Of a stretch of 64,000 nucleotides of DNA, positions 34,418-46,500 are shown in pieces (positions within the stretch are counted from its first letter, which is position 1; every line of letters starts with the position of its first letter). The stretch covers positions 3,410,001 through 3,474,000 of the forward strand of contig OY744465.1 of the NCBI GenBank assembly GCA_963556145.1, in the 5' to 3' direction. Made by a program: the position numbers and the translations under genes. The stretch is from Hygrocybe punicea (lineage: Eukaryota; Basidiomycota; Agaricomycetes; Agaricales; Hygrophoraceae). Below the pieces are notes generated by a model. It was not told where the DNA came from. It did no database searches and saw only the letters and a list, made by a program, of their open reading frames with translations.

Positions 34418-36297
34418 TTGTTCCCCTTTATCTTTTGTCTTCTTTTGGACATTGTTGTCTATTCTTGTTCTTGTTCTCTTTTCATCCTTTCTTCTAGAAC
34501 AATCCAGACCGACCATGGACACATCCCCACGTTACCTTGCTGTACCCGAATAATCTCCTTGCTGACGGACATCATCGCTATTGTCTTTTCCCTCGCCCTG
34601 ACATATTGTTGACTTCATCCCACGACAAACCGATTCACAATGGCTGTACTCCTGACACAGCTAATTACCGTAATTATCATTGGCAGCATTGCCATCACCT
34701 TCCTCATTGGTTTTTACCTTGTTATGATCTATCTTTGGCATCGGTACCGAAACCCTTCCGACCTCCACCTTGACAATATCTAGTGAATGGCACGGGTATG
34801 GCGACCCGCACGGGTCACGGGTAAGGTTAGCCGCGGGTACGGGTATGGGTACGATTTTCCTACCCGTGAGCTTTATTTTGAGCCCTGGATCGTCCAAAAC
34901 GGTCAAGTATTGGGTGAGTTATGATCAAAACAATCATTCTTCATTGTTTTGATCATAACTCACTCAATACTTGACCGTTTTAGACGATCCAGGGCTCAAA
35001 ATGACGGGTAAACCCGCCGGATCATGGGTAGGGGTAGCTGCGGGTACGGGTACGGGTACAGCGCCAATACCCACGGGTTACCCGTGCCATTCACTAACAA
35101 TATCTCACCACGTAATTGACAATTGCCAATCTTGGATATTTGGTTTCCATATTCATACCCTGTGCCTACCATTATCCTCCCTGATGATCCGATGACATTC
35201 CTCACCTGCATGCATGCCCTGAACAATCCTTGATCACAGGACATTTCACTGTTCCCTCCAATCCGATCATTGCCGAAGCACATACCTCCAGACTTCGACC
35301 ACAGACCATACGACTTCCCAATACAGTGAACCGACCCCTGTCGTTTATTGTTCACATGACATCGCTTCAATGCAGTACCCAACAACTTATTCCCACAGCT
35401 TGTCACTCATGCCATGACTCGAAACCTGGACCCACATTCATTTATCCTTTTCCATCCATAACCTTGATACTTCCCACACTCGCTTACAACGATACCCTTT
35501 CTTGGACGAATACCGACATCAGGTGGACCACGTTGTTCTACAGACAGGACAAGACATCACCCCTCGATACGTCATTGACACACATATCGTCATCTGGTAC
35601 AGCTTATGCTGTTCACATGTCTGACCTCGACTAGCCCACTGTCTTAGTTGGTTTTTCCTCCATACATTTCTTTATTTTCTGTCATACCACCAACCTTGCC
35701 GCTATATCCACACGACCTCAAGACACTCCCTTCACCAATCCCACACTGGACGATACCCCTCTTCGACCCGACCGTGCATCGCACTTGCCAGACTGCGCAT
35801 TTGCCCGTTACAGCAAGTGTAGACCCCAAATTGGCATTTCTGCATGTCACATGATCTGATGACAAATCATCCGAGTCATCCGGACCTCTTCTATCCCCAA
35901 TGACACCCGGGCCTCCAGTTGGACTGCAAGAACATCGACATGAGGATGCCTCATGTCCGCCTCATGGTGAACACATGATGTAGTTGAACATGTTGTAGCT
36001 TCATGGTTGGATTCCCATTTACCTCCCCTCAAGTCCATTCACTATATCTACTGTCCTTGTTGTTGGTTCGGACTTTTTCTTCTTTCCTTTCCTTACGTTT
36101 AGTCTGGTTCTTGGGGCAGACCCCCTTATCTTGGGTAACCCCCACGGCTCGCAATGACATTGTGCCATGAACCCCCCTTCTTAGCAGTGTTGTCTTAGTA
36201 GTAAGCAACAATGAAAACTGCTCTTCTCTTCTCTGGAAACCACCCCCCAGTTAAGTTGATTGTTGCTGGAGCCCGCCGCAGAAGCGATCCGTAACAG
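34418..36297 (+). repeat. Dispersed repeat R1, copy A, encoding a small membrane peptide
   Basis: About 1556 bp (without the inserted MITE) matching 54259-55824 throughout. A conserved small frame starts at 34640: MAVLLTQLIT followed by a hydrophobic stretch IIIGSIAITFLIGFYLVMIY and a basic LWHRYRNPS tail, a plausible single-pass membrane peptide. In copy A the MITE at 34781 supplies a stop after 47 residues; copy B reads 56 residues. Several other short frames are present in both copies (for example one starting MSLFPPIQ in copy B). I do not recognise the element class; its coding frames are not convincing as retroelement proteins. Confidence 0.65.
34781..35096. mobile_element. 316-bp hAT-type MITE
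   Basis: Ends TAGTGAATGGCACGGGTA and the inverted TACCCGTGCCATTCACTA (18 bp, perfect), with the 8-bp duplication ACAATATC at 34773-34780 and 35097-35104. Its middle is a further inverted repeat (GAGCCCTGGATCGTC with its complement, ATGATCAAAACAAT with its complement), so nearly the whole element folds back. The R1 copy at 54259-55824 preserves the uninterrupted site with a single ACAATATC. Confidence 0.95.
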
Positions 36298-36604
36298 ACA
36301 TGGCGGTACATGTTCGCGAGGTGGAGGCTTGACTGGGGAGGCTAGGGGAGCTGGGCAGCAGGAAGACAATGGGGATTACTCATCCTTGTTCCCCTTGCTG
36401 TTGCTGCTCACCTCTCCTCCTCATCATCACATACTTGCTGCTAGCCAGTTTGTGTGTATTAGGGCCATGTTGCTGAGGTGGTTTACACCTTCGCAGTCCT
36501 CATTATGCTTGCAGTCCAAGGTTGTCATTGGCAGTTAGTAAAAGTTGCAATGTGAGAGATCTGCGAACATACCTGGGCCAGTTTGTGGTCGCACCACCTC
36601 CCAG
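36298..36604. other. Spacer ending in A/T-rich run
   Basis: 36300-36370 resembles 28980-29050 in inverse orientation. A TTTTA-rich run at 36608-36640 marks the 3' tail of the minus-strand LINE. Confidence 0.45.
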
Positions 36605-36959
36605 CCTTGTTTTTTTATTTTATTTTATTTTTTATTGTGTGTCATGTTTATTGTCCCACAGGGATGTACCCTATGTTGGATGTTACATGTAGGCTAAAGT
36701 AGGCTAAACGTAATTAAGATTGGGATCCATCCCAAGTCCTGTTCCTCTGGTTTGCGAATGTGACCAAGACGGATTAGGTCCCCTGTGGCCCCAGCATTTC
36801 CAATGCTGTTTTAGATGCCTGACCTGACTGTTGAGGGGGCCCGATGGTGCTAGCGAGGGGTGCTGTCTGAGGGGTCTTGACTGAGTAGGTGCTTGGCCGC
36901 CAGAGCAGGCATGCACAAAGAAGATAGGGCCGCAGGGTAGAGAAGTTAAGGTATGTGGT

Positions 36960-39900
36960 AGGTGTGCATCTGATGGAGTTTGAGTCAGTCGAACGAAGTG
37001 ATTTGGACTGGGTGGGTATGAGGGCGGTGAAGATCTTGATGTGAGTGAGTGAGTGTGGGGATGGGGTGGGTCTTTGTTGGCAAAGGTGGTTGTGGCGGTG
37101 CTGTTGAATATCAGGATTAGTTAGGTGTTAGCCAGGTTGCGAATGTCACTGAAGGAGTCTTTCAGTCTGCCTGTTCGGTGCATGTATTTTATCAGTTCGG
37201 ATATGCCTTTTTTGTCGTTGAGGAGGTAGGTGAGGGATCGGGCCTGTGTCCTAAGTGTGTTAGTAAATGAGTGGCATGCATTTCGGTAGAGTGGACAATC
37301 AAAGAGGAAGTGGTGTACTGTTTCCTTTGCTAGGGTGCACTTTGGGCAAGTCTCGGTATCGAGCTTCTTGATCCTGTGTAGGTAGGCATTGAGTGAGAGG
37401 TGTCCGGTGTGGCTCTGTGTGATTAAGCTGGCCTGGGGGTGAGTCAGGTTAGATGTGGTTTTTAGAAATTTATTGAGGGGGAAGTTAGGGTTAATGCGAG
37501 TGAATCATACGAAGTGTGGTGACCGTTGCCAGGCGTCTCTCCATTGTAACTCTAGCTGTCTTTCGAATGACTGTTTGAGAGCAGAAGTATTGGATGGCAA
37601 GGTATCGAGTCATAGGGGGTGAGGTAGTGTATGTTGCAGGCTGGTGACTCCTCTCGCTGCTGATTTCGCCTCCCTATCAGCTCGTTCATTTCCAACAATA
37701 CCGCTGTGGCTTGATATCCATCTAATAGTGATGACGAGAAGGTGGTTGGTGTCAGTGAGTTGCTGGGCTGCCTCATGGAAGGTGTCTAGGGTATGTTGAC
37801 CAGATTTAGGGTTAGCTCTGGTGGAGGTTTGTGCTCATATTGTGGGTTGGCATTCAATATAGATGGAAACATCATGTAAAAGAGTTTCACGGTTTAAAAG
37901 ATGTAGGGCGAGTGTGCCTGCTATGTTTTCCACTTCGAAGTTGTGGTGGGAGTTACTAGATCCCAGGTGGTATTGGAGTGTTCTGACTCGTGTGCGTCAG
38001 TTATGGTACAGAACAGCTGCTGCGCCCACCCCACCTTCGAGCATGGACCCATCCAAGTATATTTTCATATCCGCTGTGTGGTTGTCATGTTGAGCGATGG
38101 AGTCTTCCCTGGTATTGGGTATGGAGGTATGAAAAGGAGAAGGGGTGGTATGCAGGTGCGTTGGTCATATGGGTTCTATACTGTCTGGGTCAGTGTGAAA
38201 AAGATGGGAGAGTACGTGGAGCGGGAATCTGTGTCTGGCAACAAGGTGTTTTGTGCATCTCCGTAGCTGGGCATATAGTGGGTGCGAGATGGGGAGAGAC
38301 GCCATTCTAATGATTGACCTGTGACAGACTTTGTGCATTAGTAGGTCGATGGGCAAGATACCAGCATGAAGGTCGAGTAGGTCGTTTGGTGTCGTCCTGA
38401 GGGCTCCGGTGATGGGTATTGAGGCCATTCGTTGAGTTTTAGTAAGCTTGTGCATCGCTCTGACCAAGCCTTTTCTATGGGTGCTGTCAGCTGTCTTGTG
38501 AACTGGCATGTACCAAATGTCAGTGGAATAGGTCATTTTTGGAATCACAATGGCCATATATAGTTGTCGCATTAGTTTTCTAGGGACTCCTGATTTCGGC
38601 CACACCATCCTGCAAAAAAGGTGGATCCATTTGGTGGTCTTAGTGATTGTGTTTTCTCGTTGCTCGTGCCATCGAAGGTACTGGTCCATGATGATGCCGA
38701 GAAATCGATGTGTCTTGATGGGCTTGATGGTGGTATCATTGAGTGTGAGAGGGGGTCTCATTATATTGCTGCACTGTGAGAAGTCTATCAGTGCAAATTT
38801 ACTGGTTTCAAATTTGGAGTTATGATTTTTAGACCAATCATAGACTCCATTTCATTTCGTCATGATATTCTTGATGAGGCTGTTGGTTTCCGTGAAGTCT
38901 TTGCCCTCTACGTATATGGCAGCATCCTCTACAAATGTCATGGCTAGTTCACGTCTACCTGTGGGTATTTTGAGTAGATCAGCATTATAGAATAAGTAAA
39001 TGATCATGGATATTGGGTTGCCTTGACCAATGCCATTTTTTAAGTGTATCGGGTCAGAGATGTAATTGTCGAAGGTGAGGCGGGTTGTGTGGCCTGTTAG
39101 GATATTGTTTATGAAGAGGATGAGGGGTTTGGGGATGCATCTTTTTCTCATGTTGTGGAGTAGTCACTCCGTGACTGTGTTCAGGAATGCTCCTTCGATG
39201 TCCAGGAAGAGGATAGCTGCTACTCTCTTGTTTTGCCAGGTGTGTTTGATTTGGTGTATTAGGATGTGTATGGAGTTAGTGGTGGTTTGTCTAGGTTGGC
39301 CATTGAAGTGGTGGGGAGGTAGGAGTTGGTGTTTTTTGATTATGGATGTTATGGTTTTTGTGATGATAGATGTTAATAGTTTTGGGAGGGTATTAAGTAA
39401 AATTATGGGGTAGTAGGTTTTGGGGATGTTATATTTTGGTTTATTTGGTTTGCATAGTGTATTGGTGATGGAGTCCTTCCATGAGTCATGGTAGATGTTG
39501 AGTGTGAGGATGGCATTGAAGATATCATAGATGCGGTCCGAGATGAGTGCCGCACATTCCTTGAGCACGATGTTTGGGATGCCATCCGGCCCCAGGGCTT
39601 TGAATGGGAGTACCTTGGCGAGATGTTTGGTGATGAGGTCATTGGAGATGTGTATCGTGTAGGGGACGCAGTTTGGGTACACATAGTCTTGTGGGACCGA
39701 GGAATGTTCAGTTGGAGGGGGGAAGAGGGAGTTGGCAATGGCCTGGCTTTTGTCCTCATTTGAGATTGAGTAGGTTTTGCGACCATCTGAGTGGGATATT
39801 TCTATGGTGGGGATGGAACTTTTGCCGCCATCTCCTCTGGGGTTGTCACTAATGGGGTTGGATATGCATTTGTTGATTGTCCAGAGGTTGTGGTCGTTTG

Positions 39901-41076
39901 TTTCATTGAGGAATGCCAACCAGTGTTTTTCTTTGGCCTTGAGTGTTTCATTGCCATATAGACTATGTGCCATTCTGTGTTCATCATGGCTGGGGTGAGC
40001 AGCATCTAATCGGTGTTCGTGAGATAGTTAACTTAGCCTGTTTTTGTCTGGCTTGAGCTGGTTTAGTTGTGGTATCCACCAATGTTTCGAGTGTGGGCAT
40101 GGTGTGGAGATGGGGACTATGGCCTTGATTGTCAATTGAAGTGCGGTGGTTAGATAAGATATGGCATTGTCCAGTTGCTGTTGGGAGGTGATGGGGGTTG
40201 TTGGAGGAAGTTGTCATAGTTGGGTGTCAAGGTGAGCACGAAAAGCATCCCAGTCTGCATTGTGGAAGTTTCGCAAGGACTTTTCAGGTCTTAATTGTAG
40301 GGGGAAGATGATGGATGTGGATTATCCACATCCATTGGATATGGGTATGTGGTTGGTACCGGTTGGGTGTAGCTCTGGTTTGGTGTCGCAGGAGAGTATT
40401 AGGTTACTTGTTTTAGTGGTGCAAAATATGTTATCTGTTCTGGTCCAGTTCTTGGTTGCCATGGATTTGAGGGTGGGGAGGTTTTTGGGTAATGCCATTA
40501 TCATGTCGCAGTCAGCTGTGGCTTTGATGAGTACTCTTGCCTGGGCTAGGGCATTGGCGGTGAATAGGTGGTGATTGCATTCTTCATCCCACAAAGGGTG
40601 GTGTCTGTTGAAGTCACTGCATCAAACATATGGTCGGCATCCCATTGATGAAGAGTCACTTCATGGGTTCATGTGAAGGTGTGGAGAGTGTTGAGGGTGT
40701 TGGAGTGATGGCAGTCATTATAGATATTGAAAAAGGAGCAGTTACCTGTTGGACATTTGATTCGGATCACTGTGAGGTCATTGGAGCCATGGATTTTGAT
40801 TTGTTCCCAGTAGTTGGTGTTGAGTCTGACATTGATGAATATTACTGATCGATTGGGTGCTTCAGAGGTGAAGCGGTCAGATGGATATATAACTCTCCAG
40901 TTGTGTGTGGCTTTCATATTACCATAGAAATCGAAGTAGGGTTCCTGTATTGAAAGGATGTCACATTTAGTATGGATTAGCGAGTTGATGAGGTCCCATT
41001 GAGCTTTGGTGGATTTGTTGAGATTTATTTGCCAGATGTTTAGCTGCATCAGCTGTGGGTCCAGTTGTTCAGGCAT
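36960..41076 (-). pseudogene. LINE ORF2: endonuclease, reverse transcriptase, RNase H, zinc finger
   Basis: Endonuclease: LNIWQINLNKSTKAQWDLIN and ILSIQEPYFD (40669-41076), then SDFNRHHPLWDEEC near 40590-40625. RT: LPFKALGPDGIPN, FLDIEGAF (39164-39973), NGIGQGNPIS and MTFVEDAAIYV (38852-39151). The catalytic FxDD box reads FVED, so one metal-binding Asp is Glu. Thumb/connection: MRPPLTLNDTTIKPIKTHRF (38165-38761). RNase H: IRWISSHSGIVGNERAD-like text at about 37640-37740. Zinc finger: CPKC and HHFLFDCPLYRN at about 37270-37360. Stops separate these blocks. Confidence 0.82.
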
Positions 41077-41079
41077 TAT

Positions 41080-42806
41080 TCAAGGGGGTCAGGTGGGAGG
41101 TGCTGTCCATTTGATCATTGTTCTGTGTGGGTGCAGGGGGTAGTGGGTCAACAGGGGCTACTAGTGGTTCATCTGCCCATGTTCGAAATGGTATGGTGGG
41201 AGTGGGAGTGGTGCGATGTGGCAGTTGCTGTTTCTTGAAGTTGATAGTGGTTTGTCGAGCGGTTCTGGTTTGGTGTCTAGAAGAGGGTGGGGGGGGGGTT
41301 GATTGCAGGGGGGGGGAGAGGTGGCAGTTGGTTGAAGATGGAGTGGGTGGGGAGTAGTGCCATGCGGCCGGGGAGAGGGAAGAGAGTGGGTAGGGGGAGC
41401 GCTGTCTGTTCGAGATTGCTGGATGGTAATCCATCAGGAGGCGGGCTGTATGGGGGTGGTGATGTGAGAGGAATTGTAGGCTTTAGGGTGGCTGTCGGGG
41501 TATGGGGATTGGGTCCATTTTTCGGCTGTGGGGAAGTAGGGTAGGAGGTTTTCTGGGTTGCGGTTGTCTGCATCTTTACATTTTTGTTGAAATGTGGGGC
41601 AGTTATGATCCCAGCTGGTGTGGCTGTGTTGTCTGCAGGGGGTGCAATAGGGACATGAGGGGTTGTCGCAGGTTGATGTTCTGTGGTGGTCTCCGTAAGT
41701 GCCACAAGTGTCGATGTTGGCTGGGCAACGTGCTGCGGTGTGGTTCCATTGATGGCATCAGAGGCATTGTATGGGTTCTTTCTTGCATTTGGTGGCATTA
41801 ATCCTTTTGTGGCAGACGTAGAAACCGTTTGCTAAAATTTTGTTGGCCATATTGGGAGAGTCGAAGGCGAATATGGTGTGGCCGCAGGTTTGGTTGGGTG
41901 TGTGAGAGTCCTTCGGTTTGATCCAATTTGCACATTGTATGGAGTTATTAGGTAGGTTATTTGATTCCTCAATTTCCCTGAGGTGTTCGGGTGATTCCGG
42001 GTCAAAGGTTAATGGGACAAAGTAAGCTACTGTTGTATAAGTATGACGTTTTATCGAGGCACCATGTCCAAAGTTGGTGAGGAAAGTGGTGAGATGCTGA
42101 TTGTTGCATAGCCATTGTGCGGTGTCGTTTGAGTTAGCCTCCAGTAGTATTCCTCCATTTTGTAGCCTGGTGATGCCTAGGAATTTGGCCGCTGGTGGGG
42201 GGCTGTGGTTTTCAGAGCTACATTAGCTTTCTCTGTTAGCTTTGCTAGGCTAACGTCTAGCGCCTTTTTTGTTTCTGGTGAATCTTCGACGTCAAGGAGG
42301 AATTGATGGGCTTGTAATTGTTCTTTGGCTGTTATGCGCAGGTCCTTTTGAGCATGGGTGGGATGTGAGTTCTGAGATAGGACCGCGTCCTTGTACGAGG
42401 TGGTTGTGGTTTTGAGGGTGGTCGAGGTTTTGGTGAGATGCATGACCGCTTGTTGCAGTTGAGCTTTGGTGTCCGTAAAGCTAGATTCAATGTGTTTCAT
42501 GATTTTTCCCAAGATGGATTCCAAGATGGGCTCCATTGTGTGTCCAAGGGAGTCGTGGAAGTCTCCAGTCTGTCATTTGAGCTCAGTTGCGACAGCATCC
42601 ACCAAGGTGTTAGTCCTCATGTTAAATTCTATGGAGTTCAATAGAATAGCTACCGATCGGATAGCTCTGGCGGTGGTGAGCGTAATGGGGCAGCTTTCCA
42701 TATTGGTAATTTGTATGAGTATGTCCGAGAGGGTAGGGATGTTGAGGTTCTGTTCATGGGGAAGAAGTGAGTTGGCAGTGAGGAAGTTAATGGCTTGTTG
42801 TTCCAA
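41080..42806 (-). pseudogene. LINE ORF1 (Gag-like) remnant
   Basis: It begins with MEQQAINFLTANSLLPHEQN at 42806. There is a helical stretch near 42180-42536 (ESILGKIMKHIESSFTD, VMHLTKTSTTLKTTTTSYKD). A knuckle region lies at about 41600-41830: CLRCHQWNHTAARCP followed by further CxxC pairs (CPYCTPC). The tail is Pro/Thr-rich. Its role would be RNA binding in the LINE particle. Frameshifts and a stop near 41430 break it. Confidence 0.7.
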
Positions 42807-42840
42807 TTCTGGTTTGGTTTGGGGGGTTCATTACTACTAA

Positions 42841-43144
42841 AGTTGTGTTCTCAAGTAGTGGTGGATTGTGAGGCTTCTGTTTCTGGGGGGGAGATGTTCA
42901 CTGTCTGTGGTTGCTTACCGCATTTGTTTTTGGATGTGCCTTCATTGGTCGTCCATTGTTGAAGGCTCATATTTGTTACTTATTAGTCTTATATGATGTG
43001 GAGTGTACTGCTAGTAAAGGTGATATGAGAGAGCGCCCGAACTTATGTGGAGAACTCTTTTGGGGTCCTGGCTGGGGTGCTACGTGGTACGAGTTCAAGG
43101 ACCTCCCCCCAGCCTTCTTATACCTCATCCTCTTCATCACTGTG
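42841..43144. other. Spacer, nothing recognised
   Basis: Open frames exist, but none resembles a known family. It borders the hAT-end-like repeat at 43145. Confidence 0.4.
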
Positions 43145-43521
43145 GATGGCAGGGGGGGCAGAAGCTGGTTGCCTCAGATGCTAAGTGCCATCCAAGACCA
43201 TAGTAAGGGCTAGAAGCTGCAAGTTGAGAATAGCGGCCTCAGGCCCATGTGCAGGGTCATAAACATGTCAGACACCAAGAAAGCACCATAGGTAACATGT
43301 TTGTGGACCATCAGATTGCTCCTGTCAGCTGTAAGAAGCGTTGCATGAGGAGGGGGGTGGAAAATATGGAATTTCAAAAATGTAAAATTGAGACCTGTAA
43401 GTTTCCTCGCACCTAGAATTGGGGTGTGAGATCTCACGGTTCAAGGAGCTAGTCAATACGTTGAGAATTGAATGAGATACAGTGATTGCATTCTAGCAAA
43501 CATTTATTGTAACATTTTAGC
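43145..43521 (+). repeat. hAT-end-like repeat, second copy
   Basis: Inverse match of 28278-28655. Similarity stops at TTTTAGCA next to the inverted-repeat element, exactly where the first copy reads into the hAT start codon. Confidence 0.72.
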
Positions 43522-46500
43522 AGTACTTTTCACTCTACCACAACTTCCCCTGGAGTCCCTGGGGACTCCCTGGGGACCGAGTTGGAAGGGGGACTCCTGG
43601 GGACTAAAGGGGGACTAAAGGGGGACTCCCTGGGGAATTGACAAGAATTAGGCTGATTTGCCTTTATTTAGTTTTGGGGGACTCCCCAGAGAGTCCCCAA
43701 GCAGTCCCCCTTCATTCCCCCAAAAACTCGGGATTTTTTGACATTTTGGCCTTTATCTCAATAAACATTATAGCCATTAAAATTCTGAGTGTACCCTTCA
43801 AAACAAACTGTAATGCTGCTTCATGTCAGTTGTTAATCTCAACTATTCCCCAGGGAGTCCCCTCTCACTCCCCAGGGAGTCCCCCTTCATTCCCCCAAAA
43901 ACTCAGGATTTTTCGACTTTTTTGCCTTTATCTCAGTAACCATTATAGATATTAAATTGCTGACCATACACTTCAATTCACAGATTGAGATTGCTTCTGC
44001 TTGACATTTAATCTAAGCTGTTCCCAGCGACTCCCCATTATTCCTCTTCTATAACTTAGAATTTAGTAATATTTCTACTGTGATCTTTATGGTCTTTGAA
44101 ATATTTATATTCACAATCAAACCCTGTATGTTAGACTCTCCCACTCATTCCTCAGGCTCAACAAGTCTCCAGGGGTATTCAAACTCCAAGGAGCCCTCAA
44201 GGAGTTTGATTAGTACACCATTGCCTAATACACCTTTTTTTCATTGTCTTGATGAATAATAAAGAACAATTTACCATATGCTTGAATCCTAATCTACACT
44301 TGGATAGTTTCATACCTATTCCCTAGGGACTCCTTGCAAACTTGAGCTGGGAGTTGGAATAAAAGAGCAAGTTGAGAGGGGAGGATTAAGAGGTGTTCAG
44401 TTTCAACTGAGTGCTGAGTAATAATGGAGGGGGTGGAGAATTTGAGTCTAGATGAACAGAAGGCTTCAAGCTGTAAGTTGAGAAAGTAGTTAGTTATAAG
44501 ATTCATTGTGAGAGTTTCAACTTTGGCTTATATCTCAATCAATATTATATATGTGACACTATCAAGTTAATTCTTTTTGGAAGCTATTTTTTAGCCGTGG
44601 TAAATTGAAAATTAGTAAAGCTACAAAGAAATTATGATTGATGCAAACTGAATAGAAACATATGCTCAAATACTTTCAGAGTCAGCAATTCTATTTGACT
44701 TTTCACAAGGGCTAAAACACAGCTTACTGTTCACAAGCCTAAACTCCATTCAGTTATGAATATCAGAACTCATTTCAGTATTTAAGGCTCTCTTAATAGT
44801 CAATCATGTAACACTATGTTGATGGTTGATGGGCAGATTGTTGAACTTGGGTTGCATCTTGAACAGCCAAATAAACATCCTCGCAAACAAGTGTTGGTAC
44901 ACTGTTTGATTCTGATTCTGTCTATTGGAATATATAGTTTGCAGTGTTTGTTGACTGCTAAGATATTTTATGTGTGGAATGAATTATATTTGCCTCTCTC
45001 TGAGAGGGTTTTTATACTACTAGCTAAATCTACTAGAATTTTCCTGGGGTGAGTAGAATACAGGCTGCGCTTCAGCATTATTCATCGGACGGGTGTGTTT
45101 GAGTTCTGGGGTCACGTGATATGGATTACTAATCCTTTCCGCGACTATTCGGCCACTATTCCCAACACTGTCTAACCTAGATGATAACAACGGCAACGCC
45201 CAGCGCAACAGCAGCAACGACCACAGCAGCAACAGCAGCAGCAGCAATGTGGCGGCAACAGCAGCAGCATCAATGCGGCTGCAACAGCTACACTGGTGAT
45301 AGCGGCTGCAGCGATGGTGGCAAACAGCAACGGCGACCACAGCAGCCACGACAGCCGGCAACGGATACCAGCGGCAACAGCAGCGACAAACGGCAACGCG
45401 CCCAAGCACCGGACACAGTGGAGGGTGGTCGGTGAGTTTTTTTATAAATCTTTCATTGATGTTTTACTAACGACATTCTAGCTATACCCATGGTTGTACC
45501 CGGCCCACGCCAGTGACCGGGATGAGGTCCACGAGAACGAGAACGACAAAGGATGATGATGAAGACACGGCCACCCCCCAAAATTATGGCTGCCTCCTCT
45601 CCGCCATCCCCCATCTCATTTACCCCTCTCCTTTCCCCTTCCCCCCCTTCCCCCCCTCTCTGTTTCCCTACCTCACTCCTTCCCCCTGCGTATAGTAATT
45701 AATGAATTAAGAAGTAATATAATTTAAATTTTGAGTATTAATGATTTTTAAATATCAAACAATTTATAAAAATTCAGGCAAATTCCTGTCAGTTTCCAAG
45801 TAAAAGCCTAATAATTATACCATAAATTCAGAAATAATTCAGATCACATTCTGCTCAGATCCTGTGCAGAATGCTAACACAGTGTACAAAATAAGATTTG
45901 AACATTGTACAAATACATTACTAATACATTACAAATTTTGAATTTGAGAGTCTACAAAGTATTTAACCTGATGGAGTACCGAGATTACCATATGGGGTAC
46001 CAGCATTACTCCATATGGTTAAAGGATTTGAGGATTCCATAATTCAAAAATTGTAATGTGTTAACAATGTATGTGTATGATGCTTTTGGAAGATATAGGA
46101 TTTTATGAAGATTCCAATCTATGGTGATTAAGTTCATGTTTGTCCTCCCGTGGGCTCTAAGGCAAATGCATAGAGAAAAGTACCGTGTATGTGAAGGTTT
46201 GTACACGACTCTGACATTTCCCACAACGTCAGCAACTTCCAGCATCCAAGCTTCCCACCACTCATCCCCAATCCAATAGAAGAAAGATAGAAATTTTATA
46301 GACCATATCTTTGTTGGGTCAGAAAGAACAACATGACATCACCAGACAATATCTAGACCTACCAAAGTATCTCAAACCTGAAGTTGGATTGGCTTGGTGG
46401 ATCCATATTGTTGAAGTGCTTATGGGAATGTATAGTTTTCATGTATCAGCTTTGACAGACTCTAAGTTTTGGTAAAATAGTTTGCAGGAAAATCAAAAAG

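Larger units (their letters stand above)
36605..42840 (-). mobile_element. LINE (Tad1-like layout), near full length but decayed
   Basis: The minus strand carries in order: ORF1 with coiled coil and zinc knuckles, an AP-type endonuclease, reverse transcriptase, RNase H, a C-terminal zinc finger, and a 3' UTR ending at an A-rich tail near 36608-36640. Gag with CCHC knuckles followed by EN-RT-RNase H is the layout of the Tad1 clade of fungal LINEs; the clade name is inference. Many stops and shifts interrupt every domain. Confidence 0.82.
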
